From NCBI GenBank assembly GCA_019843655.1, contig JACDQD010000004.1:14198001-14262000 (forward strand): DNA of 64,000 nucleotides, given 5' to 3'. The position numbers were made by a program, and so were the translations under genes. Below the pieces are notes generated by a model. It searched no databases and was not told where the DNA came from. It saw nothing but the letters and a program-made list of their open reading frames with translations. Below are positions 1 through 12,534 of the stretch, one piece after another. Numbering within the stretch: position 1 is the stretch's first letter; every line of letters begins with the position of its first letter. The DNA is from Lethocerus indicus (lineage: Eukaryota > Arthropoda > Insecta > Hemiptera > Belostomatidae).

Positions 1-3000
1 TCGGTTTACTGTCGGAATAAGAAAGAGAATAAATGAAAATATTCGCCGAGAAATGCGTTCGTTTCTATTTAGTATCTTTTTAACGCCATTGTAAAACTTG
101 TCACATTTCGGAATTATTCAAGAGTAGATAATCGAGAACAAACCAACTAACATAGGTTGGTTTCAAACCAACCAAATACAAAGATCACATTAAGTTAATT
201 TTCAAAGATTTCTATTCCTTTAATTGATTGCCATTTATTTTTAATAATATTTTGTTTCTTATCAATATTTTTCAATATAGCAATTTCAGACTCAATATTA
301 AGCTTTTGGAGTGGGGGAACATTAATATTTACTTATAACTTATTTAAGCTAAATTTTTAGTACTACAAAGTCTGCCGTAATCCCTGACAGAGAGATTGAT
401 TTACTATTGTTCCCAATTGAAGTGCTGCTATTTCAGAGTTCTTGTTGTAGGCGTTCCATATTGGAAATAACTTAAGCATGTGGAACGCGCGGGTTATTCT
501 GAAATAAAAAATGTTCTAAGGAATGTTACAGCTCTCATTTCTCAACACTACAGTTTTTTCGTACAGTGCTCCAATCCGTATTTGAACCAATTGCAGTTTG
601 CACTAACTAGTCCGCTAACTAACAATTCAGGGTTCAATCACGGCTGTATTTCATATCCCTTGACATTTAATCTTCGCACTCGGTATTAAATTTATATTGA
701 TTCTACATGCGCCCACAATGTGGATTTAGTTCCGTGTAGGAAATGGCAAATTGGTGCAGGGATCTTAGTTATTGCTTTGTAACAAACTGTTTCTACTGGT
801 CGATCTTGTCTGGCATATTTAATTTTATTCATTATTTCTGCTCTCGATTACAGGGTAAGGAATGGACACGTATTTTTAATATTTATGGAGATTCTACTAT
901 GTTACTTGAAGATAAAAAAAGTTAGGTTTAAGAAAATTCTAAAGATATTTCAGCGCTATCGTTTCACTCACAATTCACTGTAATAATAAAAAGCAGTTTG
1001 GTAATATATTTCAATGGTTTTTCGCAACAACCAACTAAACACTGAAAAGAAAATCGGGAGACTAACAACGTAAATAATTTATCCTTGGATTAAAGCAATT
1101 AAACAATTAAAAAAGGGGCGCCAGTTTGTTTCAGATCCCAATAAAAAGAATATAAAGAAACACACACAGTATAAAGAAAAATGGATGACGCTTGCTTCGA
1201 GGCTTGAAACAGGAGGCCCTTGTAAATTTAACCAAATGATCTGATCAACTTTTGTTTTTTATTTTTTAAATTCCTTATCATTCATAACTTTCCTTAAGCC
1301 AAACTCGGCATACTCTACCGTGGCCTATATGAGGGTCTTAATGTCGCATTGCTGGCCTCTAGATGTCTTGTCCGTTTCATTAGTAGACGCGTCATAATAA
1401 TCTCAACCAACTCCAGAATCCCGTTTTGTATTACAATGCGACATACTTTCGTGTTAATACAATATATTCCTTCTTAACCAATTGTGCTCTGCCCAATTGG
1501 ATTGTGCCTTATTACTAATGAGTAAAACGGTTTGTGTTGAGGACCGCGCGTCCCTGAAATGTGTTGAGCCGGCCACGGACCTGCCCCCCCGTGAATAATC
1601 AATTTCCTCTCCGGTAGAACTCTCAGAACATGAATAAAACCAACAGACCGTAGAGTGGCCTGTCCTGAAGTCTCCGCGTACTGGCCGATGATGGTGAAAC
1701 CTAATTTTATCTTTAGCTTGCCGACGGTATAAACTGTAAACCGGTGCCCGAAATTATCGGTTTCCCCTCACATTTTCTTCAGCATCAAATGTTAATGTTT
1801 ATACAACACTGTTGCATATTTCCAAATAGCACTTTAATAATGAAATATGTCGACTTTTTACTTGCTATTCCCTCTAGTATACTATGTTTTTTTTCTTAAT
1901 GATGAGAAGACACTCTTTAAAAATATATTAAATTAGGACACCACCTATATAAAAGTTCATTAATACTGTTGGTTTTTTTATTTGATTACAATTATGCATG
2001 TTTGAGCAGTATGTATAATGTTTTTCCGTTTTATTTATTATACAATCAACCTTCAGAATTATAAGTCAGATCGCGAGAATTTTTTCTTATATAGCTTGTT
2101 TCTCTCGATAAATTATGGCACTTCTGACTTGTATCCAGGATACAGAAGATCTCTAGGCCAGTGGCGTTGAAGCCATCGTGGAGTGGGGGAGAGTGAATTA
2201 GGATGAGTGACACGGAAATGAAACTTTAAGAATCGGGATATATTAAGGTCGTGGTGAAATTGTATGATTTAAGGGAGCATTAAGGATGGTTCGAAGGACT
2301 TTTGATTGGAATATCTGGATGCGAGCGATGTTGGATGTCTTGATGGAACCCGACAGTTCTATCCCATATGTCCATTCCGGTTTCAATATGGCTTTGTAAA
2401 TTGTGAGTTTGTTGGTTAAGGTTAATTTTGATGTCCGTTTTAGTAATGGCCCTAATAGTCCTAATCACTGTTGAAGTCGATTCTTTTGAGCGGGTATGGG
2501 GAGGTAAGTAAATAAATTGTGGATTCCTTAATTAATTAGTGGAATTATAACGGTTTTATAAGTATAAATATAGCTTCATCTCGGTGGATTAGTCTTGTTT
2601 CAGCAGCTTATTTTAGTCCCATATTAATGTAACAGTTCGCTCATCGCCACAGACCTTTGTTCTGCGTATACCATCAATCGATAGTGCTTAACGTCCGTCC
2701 GCCAGTGTATAACAGTATTAAGTTGTTATGTAAATGTTAGTCCCCTTCCCGGGCTTGCTGACTCGGGAACTTTTCGTTTAGTACATCGGTTCTAGTATTC
2801 CGTCCAACTGAAAATGCACGCGTCGCCTCGGTATCCGTCTCTACGGTAACGGCAAGTTGATATAGGTCTCTTTCTGAAGAGCACTTCTCTCATTTTGGTT
2901 TTATTTGGAACCGTTTGGACAGTCGATAAAATTGTGTACATTTTCGGGCAATATAATAATCAATAAAACATTTAGTTGAATTAGTGTTAGATAATTATAA

Positions 3001-3325
3001 ACGATGAAACAAATACAAGTTTCTATAAACAATACTTGGGACCGGAGGATTTGTTAATTTTTTATGGTCTTCATGAGAAATATTTCAAATAATTTATTAT
3101 ATTTTCATGGGTATTCATTAGATTTTTGCACTTTTAATTGATGGGTAATTTTAAAACGGCTCGTACTAATAGTGTCCAGTGAAACTCATTTTGTCATTGT
3201 AGAGGCTGAGCGTTTTCACATAGCACCTACCTGATTCTATGCCCGAACCCGTATTAATTATACAGTACTTTCACCAGGCAATGTTTTCTTCGTGAATTCT
3301 CTTTTTTCTAACTCTTTTTAAAATC
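1..3325. other. Non-coding, AT-rich; nothing recognised apart from a short palindrome
   Basis: No supported exon, tRNA or transposon ends. Short openings at 480-689, 743-925 and 2280-2468 lack family resemblance and coding-like codon use. Confidence 0.6.
155..173. repeat. 19-nt perfect palindrome
   Basis: GGTTGGTTT-C-AAACCAACC. A short perfect inverted repeat; another partial copy of the half-site (AAACCAAC) lies 15 bp upstream. Function unknown. Confidence 0.5.
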
Positions 3326-3372
3326 CTGTAGGTTCGTGATGTTTCTGTCTCCTCTCGCTGGTTTAGTCTTTT

Positions 3373-3409
3373 GCTAGACCGGTTTCGGCTGCTCGCCATC
3401 TTCAGTAGC
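3373..3409 (-). ncRNA. Hammerhead-ribozyme-like motif, left arm (minus strand)
   Basis: Mirror copy of the right-arm motif read on the minus strand: GCTA, CTGAAGA, TGGC-loop-GCC, GAAA, ACCGGTC, TAGC. In this copy stem II can form GGC/GCC, so it is the better folded of the two, but a U remains bulged next to the core. Confidence 0.4.
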
Positions 3410-3565
3410 GGTGTTAGTCACTGTTAGCACTTTGGATGTTTTTTGGGCATCCTCACTGCACTGTCACTTTCACATGTACTGTAAATTTCACATTATGTCA
3501 TGTGAAAGAGACAGTGCAGTGAGGATGCCCAAAAAACATCCAAAGTGCTAACAGTGACTAACACC

Positions 3566-3602
3566 GCTACTGAAGATGGCGAGCAACCGAAACCGGTCTA
3601 GC
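3566..3602 (+). ncRNA. Hammerhead-ribozyme-like motif, right arm
   Basis: The order of elements fits a type I hammerhead: 5' GCTA (3566-3569), core CTGAAGA (CUGANGA, 3570-3576), a short stem/loop (3577-3588), core GAAA (3589-3592), a tiny palindromic ACCGGT, GTC as the cleavage triplet ending at 3598, and TAGC (3599-3602), which pairs with GCTA to form stem I. Weaknesses: stem II is short, needs a bulged U, and in this arm has ACC instead of GCC. Such minimal hammerheads are known in Penelope-like elements and other retroelements. Activity is an inference. Confidence 0.4.
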
Positions 3603-3983
3603 AAAAGACCAAACCAGCGAGAGGAGACAGAAACATCACGAACCTACAGTATTCCAACCTCTCGCAGACCACAAAAACAGGTATATCAAATTACTTTTTA
3701 AAATCGTTTCGGGAATTATCCCTTCAACATTTCCTAGTGCGAAACCCGCCTATTTGATAAACACCTTGAACATTCAAAGAGGACATGTTTATATGTAACA
3801 TTCTTGTTAGCGGGATGGGTGCATTACTCTTCAAATAATCATGTCACGAGTATGTTTAATGAACTATACAATTATATAGATACAGTAATAATTTAATTAA
3901 TAAATTATGCTGGTAAATTTGATATTGAATGTATAATTTAATCAGTGAATTCCATCTTGTGAAATTTATAAGTAATTGAATAA

Positions 3984-4035
3984 CAGCATATTAAAAGGTA
4001 CACATTCCACCCAGTGTGTACCTTTTAATATGTTG
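3984..4035. repeat. Perfect 18-bp hairpin (21 bp with wobble)
   Basis: The arm at 3987-4004 (CATATTAAAAGGTACACA) is the exact reverse complement of 4015-4032, with a 10-nt loop. Pairing extends three more base pairs outward with one G-T. It is too short for a standard pre-miRNA and is not followed by a T-run. It may be a MITE remnant or a cruciform-prone site. Confidence 0.7.
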
Positions 4036-7000
4036 AGAAAAATAAATATTATTCAACGGTGTTATCAACACAGTTTTCTATCTTCGATTCGATAGCCCAG
4101 ACACAGCCGATAATTTCGAGGGCAACTTTCTAATGCTTATGTTATCTTAATAGATTACTCTAACTTTAACTACGTTATATTAAGTTCCTGCGAATATTTG
4201 TATCGTAATGATATTATATGGCGAAGCCATTGTGAAAAAAGAATCGGTCTCGAGATCGTGTGGTGCCGATATAAATGCAGTTGGATCTTTGGAGTAACAA
4301 TATTTATCTATAATGCAAATAAATTCAATGCGAGATTCAATTAACTATTATACTGCTTACAAGTTAATTGAAAGCATTATTATTTTCCCTTATCATTTTA
4401 AAATACAAAAAGTAAAGCCATAAATCTGTATAATATGTTTTATACGTACAGCCCGTCGCGTGGAATACTTCTTAGTTCAGCTCTAAAGTTCATCTGAACA
4501 TTCCACCGATAATTTGTCACCGTTAAAATTGAAGAAATGCATTCCGTTTAATTGAAAAGTGAAAGTGGTTTTTAAACATGCTTTGTACATATTTTTGGGA
4601 CATATATATTGTCTTCTGAACTTAAGAAATAACCATGCCAAAATATTTATATAAGAAATATGATTTAAGTAGTTATGGTGCTGGAGGAAATCCCGTTAAA
4701 AATAATGAAATAAACTCAGATTCGGACAGGAAATGGAAAATGGTTATAAATTTGCTTCTTTTCTATTTTCGTTGAACGTCGAACATACCTCTTTCTATTT
4801 TTCATTCTGTATTATTACTCGGCGTGGAAAGTTTATGTATAGAAACCTATTTCGGAAATAGTTTCTGAAGAAAGCACCGAGTTCTTTAATGATCAAGATG
4901 TTATGGTTTTTTTCACGAGCGAGTGTTATGCGTTCGTCATGTGAACTGAATTCTCGATACGTTCAATCGACCGAACGTCTTTCCCGGGATGAATGCATAA
5001 AAGCAATGACCAATTGTTATCTGGTTATTATGAGCTTGTTCTCCTCGGGTGTATGTTCGGCTTTGATAATGGAGTGCGTGTGAATTTTTTTCATAACTCC
5101 TCGCCCGAGCTCAAGTAGGTAAGCTTTCACTTAGGCCGCCCTGCTGGGTCTTTCTCAGGGTCTCCTTCCACTGCTTTCAATATATATTTCATTTTTTACC
5201 CATCTGTGGCCACTCTTTATTTTCCTTTCACTCTCTGTCGTTCACCATACCTCTGGAAAACGGGGTCTAACAATTCCGGAGATATCGAAATCTATCTCGG
5301 AAGATATCTCTTCTCAAATTTGTATATTTCCCCCGTTTGGGAACAGCAAACTGGCAGTAATATTATAAGGAATTGTATGCAGGAGAACGATGATTATTTA
5401 GTACTATTTTTGTGTTTTGAAAGGTCTACCGCTGTAATAATGTCGTCCAGGTTTTTCAAATTTTGTATAAAGGTTTATATTTGAGCAATAATTCTTCAAT
5501 AACTCCCACGAGATACGGCAGAACTTATCTGGCTATTGTAAACGGCAGTGCTTCTCTTAAGAAGTAGAACCAGCGTTCTAGTGTTACGCAATTCATTTAA
5601 CCGAGTGGTTGAATACCAGCGATTCTTTTTGTCGATATATGTTTTTCTGTATCACTGCGAAGAACGTGACCTACACGACACGTGTTCCACATTGTTGAAT
5701 ACGAGCTGTCCTACCCCGGTCGGCCTTCTCGCCAACTCTAAGAGTTCCCCGTCGGTGGAATGCGATAAATTATTTATACAGTTTCTAAACGGTTAAACGG
5801 CAACAGAAAAAGTGAACCCGCACACCTCGTTATTATAATCGAGTCCCCTGGTAAGTTGATGGCCACGTTTTCAGACACCAGAAGCACACGTTCCTATTAA
5901 GTCGTATATGATCCTATGAGATGGTTATTCTGGCTAATACGATGCCATATTTAAGAGTTTTGTCCACGTTATTTAATTCTATTAATTAATAATATAAATA
6001 GTTTCGCCTAGTTTGTTCGACTGTGTGACAGATTCTTTCGAATCCAAACGATATTCAATACTTCCCAAATATAAGATACTGGGTATTGAGAAATTAGAAA
6101 ATTTCTCTGCTTAGATACAATATTAAATACAATTGTTTAACGCTCGTTCATTCAAGAGTTTCGTCCGGTTTGGTCCGAGAGTGCCTGCATAAACAAATAT
6201 TATCACTTAATTATGCCCCATAAGGTCATTCTAGAATGTGTTGCAGTGTATACACGTGATGAATGAGATGAATCAAAATCGCCTAAAATTAACGGAAAAT
6301 TCTTCTGTTGTTGGATGTCAGGATTATAAGAGGTATCAAACGATAATATTCTTAAGTTTATGGCACAGTGGACTATTCTTCAAAATATTTAATATAGAAT
6401 AATGGATAGGAAAGGAAGCTCCCGGAGAAAGGAGTAAGCCCCTTCGTTGAAAGGCATATCCGAAGTTACTGTAGATTGGAGTCTGGCGTAGTTAAAGCGG
6501 GGCTGGTTCGAATACCGGTGGCCGATGTTTTCCTTCAGTTGCAAATTTGGGCTGTATATTATATAACATTCAATATGTATCGTATTTTTTGTTCCAACAC
6601 ATAACTTAAGGCTGAGAGTGACTGTGACGTTCGCGATCGAAGCTGGGATAGGCTGGAAGCCGGCTAAGGAAGGCTTTCTAACTCGACCAGTAACAACTGT
6701 GTAAGTGTATCCCGTTACACCGAATAATCTGTAAGGAATGCCCTCCGGACGGGACAGTTCTCTGTCAACCCCTAACGGAGAGAGAGCGAAGATAGACGGG
6801 GTTTCCTTTTCGGTAGAGTGAAAATAGAGACAGCGAAAACCTGGCCGTTAGAAATTATAAAAAGGAAACATTCTGATTTTAACATCGTCCCTCCGCGTAA
6901 TCGCTTTCATTGGTTATTTACGTTTAGTTATCACGTATTTATTTATTCAGGAGTGAGTGTATCTATCAATTAATCAATTTTCTTCTAAATGATATTACGT

Positions 7001-8563
7001 AGCTATTGTCGTTTCTTTTTCAAAGTAGTTTCTGAATGTTCTGTCCGCATCATCTCCTTTGGCTTATCATTCATCAATTTATTTGCGTATTTAATACCGA
7101 AGTCGATTTCTTGGAAAGATTTGCGAGGCCGACGGGCCGAAACTGTACAATCCAAGGATTCCTGGGGCAGGAAGTTCTAGAATTTTAATTTTAACTTCGT
7201 TTATATTTTCATATAATTTTTTTTCTAATCTATTTACTGCACAATGCGTCTTTGTATAATTGAATTTGTTTAGTCCAGAACTGGAATTGGGCATTCCGGG
7301 GGAAGAGACCGCTTATAGAAACAATCGCCGGCTCTGATCATGCTGCCTCTAGCATTTATTGACAAAAGTTTCTGAAATGATTGTGTAATTAAACGGTCGT
7401 ACCAACAGTGGAGTTAGAGGGAGCATATGCCTCTAATTGCGAATTTCGCTAAGGATAATGCTGTACTTTTAAATAATGTTAAACGTTAATCGGGCATGAG
7501 TCCAGTACGTCCAAATTGAAAATACTTAGGGTACAAAAAATAGAAAAATGTTTACATATTATCGCATTAGGGAGAGTCTGCGCGAACTCATCAAACAACC
7601 CCCCATCATGAACAGGTGGTTACTGTTACAAGTTGTGACTCATATTCGGATTATCGCAAGATATCATAATATGTACATTATAATAGCACACAATCACCCG
7701 TTTTTTGCAATTTTTAGTATCTCTGTTATAGGGAGAATGAATTAATTTGTCTAAGCGGTTCAATCAATGAAATTTAAAAAAACACGTGAAATTCCTGTTT
7801 CTGCAACACTGCTGTGTTGTTTCTAATCTCTGGTATTTTATATATAGCTGTGCTATACTACCGTATTTTATACAATCATATTTTTTGAGGGGCTATAAAG
7901 AGTGAGATCTGAATAATAAGCGAGTTATAGGAGTGAACTAAGGAGCGGTTACTTGTAGGCAGGCGTCCGGAGCATAATGCTAAGTCAGAAGTCTCCACTC
8001 CTGCTCCTGTTTTTTTTCTTGTTGTGAACATGGGGTATCGTGTTATCTACTTATCTCGCAGATAGTTAATGTAAACTAACTGTCTCTCGAATTCCCTTCC
8101 AAGACGACTCTTTGTCGAGAGCTCTATTCGCTAACATGTAAGGAAACTATACAAAACTATATCCTCAAGACAATATATAAATCGAATCAAGTTATTCTAT
8201 ATATCTGAATATCTAAATTATTCTTTTTTCAAGATGAATTAAGCAAATGTATCAACATCCACTGTAATGATCCAGTCTCATTGTTCCTTAAGTTTATAAT
8301 ACTATTCGAAATATTGCTAAATTTGTCTTGTAAACAGTAATTTTTCTAGAAGATAATAGCGAACTGATTATTTGTTGATACGGCACAGAAGGTAGTCTAT
8401 TCTTGTGATGACAAACAAATAATTCTTACTTGGCGATTATTCAACCCTGCAGCAGGCAAAACATGTTCTATTTCTTATGCTCCTCCGTCAAATTGGTTGT
8501 AAAAGTAGATTCAATCTGTTCCGAAAGCCCTTCATGTCCAGTAAGGAATATATACACGCATGC

Positions 8564-8570
<7 letters not shown>
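4036..8570. other. Non-coding; only a truncated tRNA-like fragment seen
   Basis: AT-rich sequence with scattered CpGs. Openings of 60-92 codons (for example 5206-5484) look random. Apart from the SINE-like piece near 6.5 kb, nothing is recognised. Confidence 0.6.
6483..6520 (+). mobile_element. Truncated tRNA-like fragment
   Basis: CTGGCGTAGTTAAAG followed after only about 10 bp by a B-box GGTTCGAATAC (6505-6515). The spacing is too short for a tRNA; probably an internally deleted SINE head. Confidence 0.3.

Positions 8571-8620
<50 letters not shown>
8571..8620. repeat. (TA)n microsatellite, 50 bp
   Basis: Uninterrupted TA dinucleotides. ORFs read across it (YIYIYI) are artefacts. Confidence 0.99.
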
Positions 8621-8622
<2 letters not shown>

Positions 8623-8824
8623 TTAGTAGATGCTGAGAGGGTAACGTTTATGGTTGTGGCTTTATTACACATCGTCAATTCATTGTTGGGGTAGGGGACA
8701 GGCTCACTGAGCGAGAGCTCGGTAGTCTCTTCTCCCGGTTTCTCGTTGTAACATCTGACCTCGTACAATTGTTTTACTGAATTATATTTGTTCTTTTGAA
8801 AAATTGTAATTTATTTCTCGCTAA

Positions 8825-8830
<6 letters not shown>

Positions 8831-8870
<40 letters not shown>
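8831..8870. repeat. (AT)n microsatellite, 40 bp
   Basis: Pure AT dinucleotide tract only 210 bp from the previous (TA)n tract. Confidence 0.99.
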
Positions 8871-8875
<5 letters not shown>

Positions 8876-8922
8876 CAATACTTAATGTTGAATATCTAAT
8901 TGATATTAGGCGAAATTTTGTT

Positions 8923-8941
8923 CCTGAACCAATGGTTCAGG
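8923..8941. repeat. 19-nt perfect palindrome
   Basis: CCTGAACC-AAT-GGTTCAGG, an 8-bp stem with a 3-nt loop. Function unknown. Confidence 0.5.
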
Positions 8942-9204
8942 AGATACTGAAATAATGAAATAATTGACAAAAAACTACTGAGTGATAGAATGGTATTTCA
9001 AGAAGTGTCTTGCTTGCGTGGCGAAAACAGATTACTGGGAGCCATTAATGGAGCTGTTTTGTCAGACTAGGAGGACGATCCCCAACCCGGGTTGAAACTA
9101 ATAGTGACTAGCATTAGTAAGGTCATTACTGTGGTAGAAACCTGGAGAGATCAGAACTTTTGTGGCTTCCAGTGGAGTGGAGACTACAATGAATCCAGCG
9201 AGAT

Positions 9205-9265
9205 CTCATTCCTTGTCTTTTGGTTGGCCGGCGTCGGCTTCTCGCCATCCTCAGTTGCATTCCGA
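9205..9265 (-). repeat. Degenerate relative of the palindrome arm
   Basis: The minus strand reads CTGAGGATGGCGAG, then AAGCCGACGCCGGCC and CAAAAGAC, paralleling the arm motif at 3373-3409 (CTGAAGATGGCGAG, CCGAAACCGG, CAAAAGAC). The GAAA core has become GACG and stem I no longer pairs, so this copy should be inactive. It shows that the arm sequence is part of a dispersed family. Confidence 0.5.
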
Positions 9266-12200
9266 TAGTTACATACAGGGGTATTTGAGCTTGCCAATTA
9301 AGTTGGCACTATTACTACAATTCTCCTTATTAAATAACAAATAGGAAATAACATTTGGGATGGCAACTCTTAAAAAGTAAATTTTCCTCAATGAAGAGCG
9401 TTATTTTTGGAGGCATACATAGTTTTGTCCTCGAACGACCGGTTTTTGTTTACAGTAATCATCAACATTTATTTTATTCGCATATCAACTAAATTGTGGC
9501 GTGAAAAAAACTGTCCTGGCGCATATTTTAGAACGTCATTTTTAATCCACTTCTTCTTCTCGAAGTCAGTCGTGAATGTTCTACTTCTTCGTCTTGGTTC
9601 TTTCCTGCCCGATAGCAGGATGTCTCATTTCCGATGAATATTCATTTGACCAATTACAATCAGCAATATAGAGGATCGCTGTAAGAGTTCGGTATTAGAG
9701 AAGGGGGTAGTTCAGGCTGGAGTCCACACCGGCATTCGATTTTCCCTTGTAAGACTTCCCTCTCGTGCTGTCTAAATACTGTCGACGACGGCGAAAACCC
9801 GATTTAGATTGAGATAAAACAAACGACAGGAACCGAAATAATTTAAAGTTTTAAGATCTGTTAGAGGATTTCATAATAACGCAACTCTTTTAATATTGAC
9901 TTTTTTCAATACGCGTTGCTTAGCGTCACAGTAATTTGTGTATTGCTTGCCGCCCTTTGTTATATGGATACAAACAGGGGACAGCAGATGTTCAACTGGC
10001 TAGCTGGTGGCCTGTTCTGGGGCTGGCTCCCCATCCTTTTCCAACAAAAGCCACACCTTTGCCTATTGCTGCTGTCTCCGTCTCTCTCCCCTTCCCTCAC
10101 CATTCCCTGTCCCTTTCTCCCTCTCTCGCACCCCCTTCAACCTTCCCCTTTCCGTGATCCTGCTTCCAGCTAAAACCCAGCTTTCCCACCTGGAATATCA
10201 AAACAACCGCGTTCTGTAACTAATTGGGACTGTCGTAATTCTGTCATTTTGTTTTAACCCTTTAACATTTTATATTAAAAATATATGCTGGAATTTATAC
10301 GCATTGATAATGTGGCTATATAAAACCAAAGCACATTAGTTTATCAGATGAAACAGCCCTTTTTGAATTGCACCTAATTATGCGCATTCGGCGTCTAATA
10401 GGACAGCCGTTTTACTATCGATTAGCAAACACTTAATTGCAAGAAAATTTGAACAAGGTTAATAACATTTCCTAGTGGTGCTTAGCACCTACCTAGTTAC
10501 GACCCGTAATTTGAAACCTAGCCAAGTGAACTACAACCAACAAATTGAAGTTCATAATTTCTATTTCCTCGTTACTTGTATTTACAACAGATTTCTTTTC
10601 GGGATAATATATAAAGCATTGCAGACAGGAGAGTGTACATCGATGATTGATCACCTCATTGTTCATGCCCTATTCTTGACGACAATGATTATCATTAAAT
10701 TCTTTGCAACATAGACTACCGGAAATGCTAGTTAAGGTAAGTGTTAGTAGCTATTTCCTTGCCAGGTGTGCTCCTCTGTCAATGCTTGAGCGTGTTGCGT
10801 TATTCAAGGTGTGACTCATGAGTTGTCGGAAAAACGTAAATGGGCCTGGCCGCATTTAAGAGCTCTGCGTATTTGCGGTTTTCAACAATGATTTCCTTAA
10901 CTTGTACAAAAATAATTATAATTAATCAACTGTCAATGTAATAATAAGTCATTTCTAACTGCAGAGACACTAAAACAAACCTACTCTTTTATAATGGAAC
11001 ATATTTCAATTACTAAGTGCAAAGTTTCAAATAAATTAAATTAAAACTTTCGGGCCTTTTTTGTTATTAAAAACAGTCTAGGAATAACTATATAATAAGA
11101 GATTTATTTTATCATAAATTAAATGACCAATAACTACGTTTCTATAATATCGGTTTCGGGTTTGCGACACATACACAAGCATTTATTTAAAATTAGAGTG
11201 AGGTATTTACCGATAAAGCATCCCCTCATCAGTGTCATTGTATTGCTACTGATCCAGTGCAATGACATTTGTAACAAGCTGGCCTAGTAAAGGAAAAAAT
11301 AACCGATTGGAGACAGGAAAAATCCTGAGAACAAATATATGCTAAATTAAATAAATTACTTTAAGTAACAGTAAATACCGAATATAACTGAAAAATATAA
11401 ACATTTCCTTTCTTCCCGTGTTTTTTATTCAATGTCAGTATTTATAAATGCCATCCATCATCAGTGACATTGAAGCTGAATCTTATCAACTGAACTCTGG
11501 GCTTCTCTCATTCCGAGTTTTATTACTATGAGAAATATAATTAGTTTACATGCTATCAACATGCTAAACGAACATTTTAACAATTTTTATTTATTGCCCC
11601 CACATAGTCAGTTATATTTGGGGCAAAATTAAGATTCATGTATTTGTGTATTTCGGGACATTTTTAAAACTTAAACCAGTACTGTAGTACTGATCCTCTT
11701 GAAAGGACTATTCTTCCAATACTCTTTCCTTTTATGAAACCAGGCTTCATTACTCTCCATATCGTATGGCAGGTACAGACTAAACAATCAAACAGGCAGA
11801 GGCGAACCGCATAAGCGGTTTCCTTCAGATCTTCCCAGTTTTTTACATCCGCTTCTCGAACGAAAGCGGGACTGTTTTACCTGGAGTGTATTGGGCGTGT
11901 GTGTGAGATGAGAGCGGGCATGGAGTAAGGGTCAGTGAACCGAGCGGCCTTCTTGAACCTTGAACCGGGCCTGCTTAAAGGAGTGTGTCCGCCCCACCCA
12001 GTCAACTATACCTAGCAAGGGGACTTTGCTACCCTCTTCCTCTGGCCACCTTTCTCTAAGGGGCGCTGCGCAACTGATTACTGGCGGCTCGGACAGTTTC
12101 CTGCTTTTAATTGTATTCATTTTTCTCAATCCCTAGTAGGAAGCACATGTTAATGATTGAAAAAATATTTTTTTTTAAATTTTGTTGCTGTATGTATGCA

Positions 12201-12534
12201 CCTTGTTAGTTTATTACTACGCGTTTACAAAAATTATTTCAAAGCACAACAATATTGACGTGTAGAAAACGAACCTTAAAAACCGCTCGTGTATACATAA
12301 TATTTATTGTTTTATAATCACATCTATATTGTTATTTCAAAACGTGAGGTCTGAGTCATAATATGGCTTGTCTAAACCGGAGGTTTGCACGAAATATGTT
12401 TTGACGAAGTTTATGTGTAGTGTATGTAGGTGGCACAACTCTTTGGAAATGACGCTAAATGTCGGAAGGCAGAAATAATGTCATTTTTTAAATTTACTTT
12501 CAAATTGTTGGCGCATCGATTATTGAGAAAGCCG

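Larger units (their letters stand above)
3326..3649. repeat. Near-perfect 324-bp palindrome (151-bp arms, 22-bp spacer)
   Basis: The left arm 3326-3476 and the right arm 3499-3649 are reverse complements over 151 bp with only three mismatches and no gaps; the spacer is 3477-3498. Outer ends are CTGTAGG and CCTACAG. No convincing target duplication flanks it. Arm identity of about 98% implies a recent inverted duplication, gene conversion between arms, or a foldback-type mobile element. Each arm carries the hammerhead-like motif annotated separately, and a degenerate relative lies near 9.2 kb, so the arm sequence belongs to a dispersed repeat family. If transcribed, the RNA would fold into a long hairpin. 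No coding capacity. Confidence 0.9.

Noticed and set aside
3984..4035. Hairpin as a microRNA precursor
   Set aside because: A total of about 50 nt with perfect pairing and a 10-nt loop is too short for a canonical pre-miRNA, and no known mature sequence was recognised.
6483..6520. Functional tRNA gene at the GGTTCGAATAC B-box
   Set aside because: A-box to B-box distance is far too short and no acceptor or anticodon stem forms.
8532..8768. ORFs with YIYIYI repeats (also at 28.5 and 54.5 kb)
   Set aside because: Direct translations of (TA)n microsatellites.
11195..11480. Two similar CATCAGTG(T/A)CATTG segments as a tandem repeat
   Set aside because: Similarity is limited to about 40 degenerate bases and could be chance or very old repeat debris.
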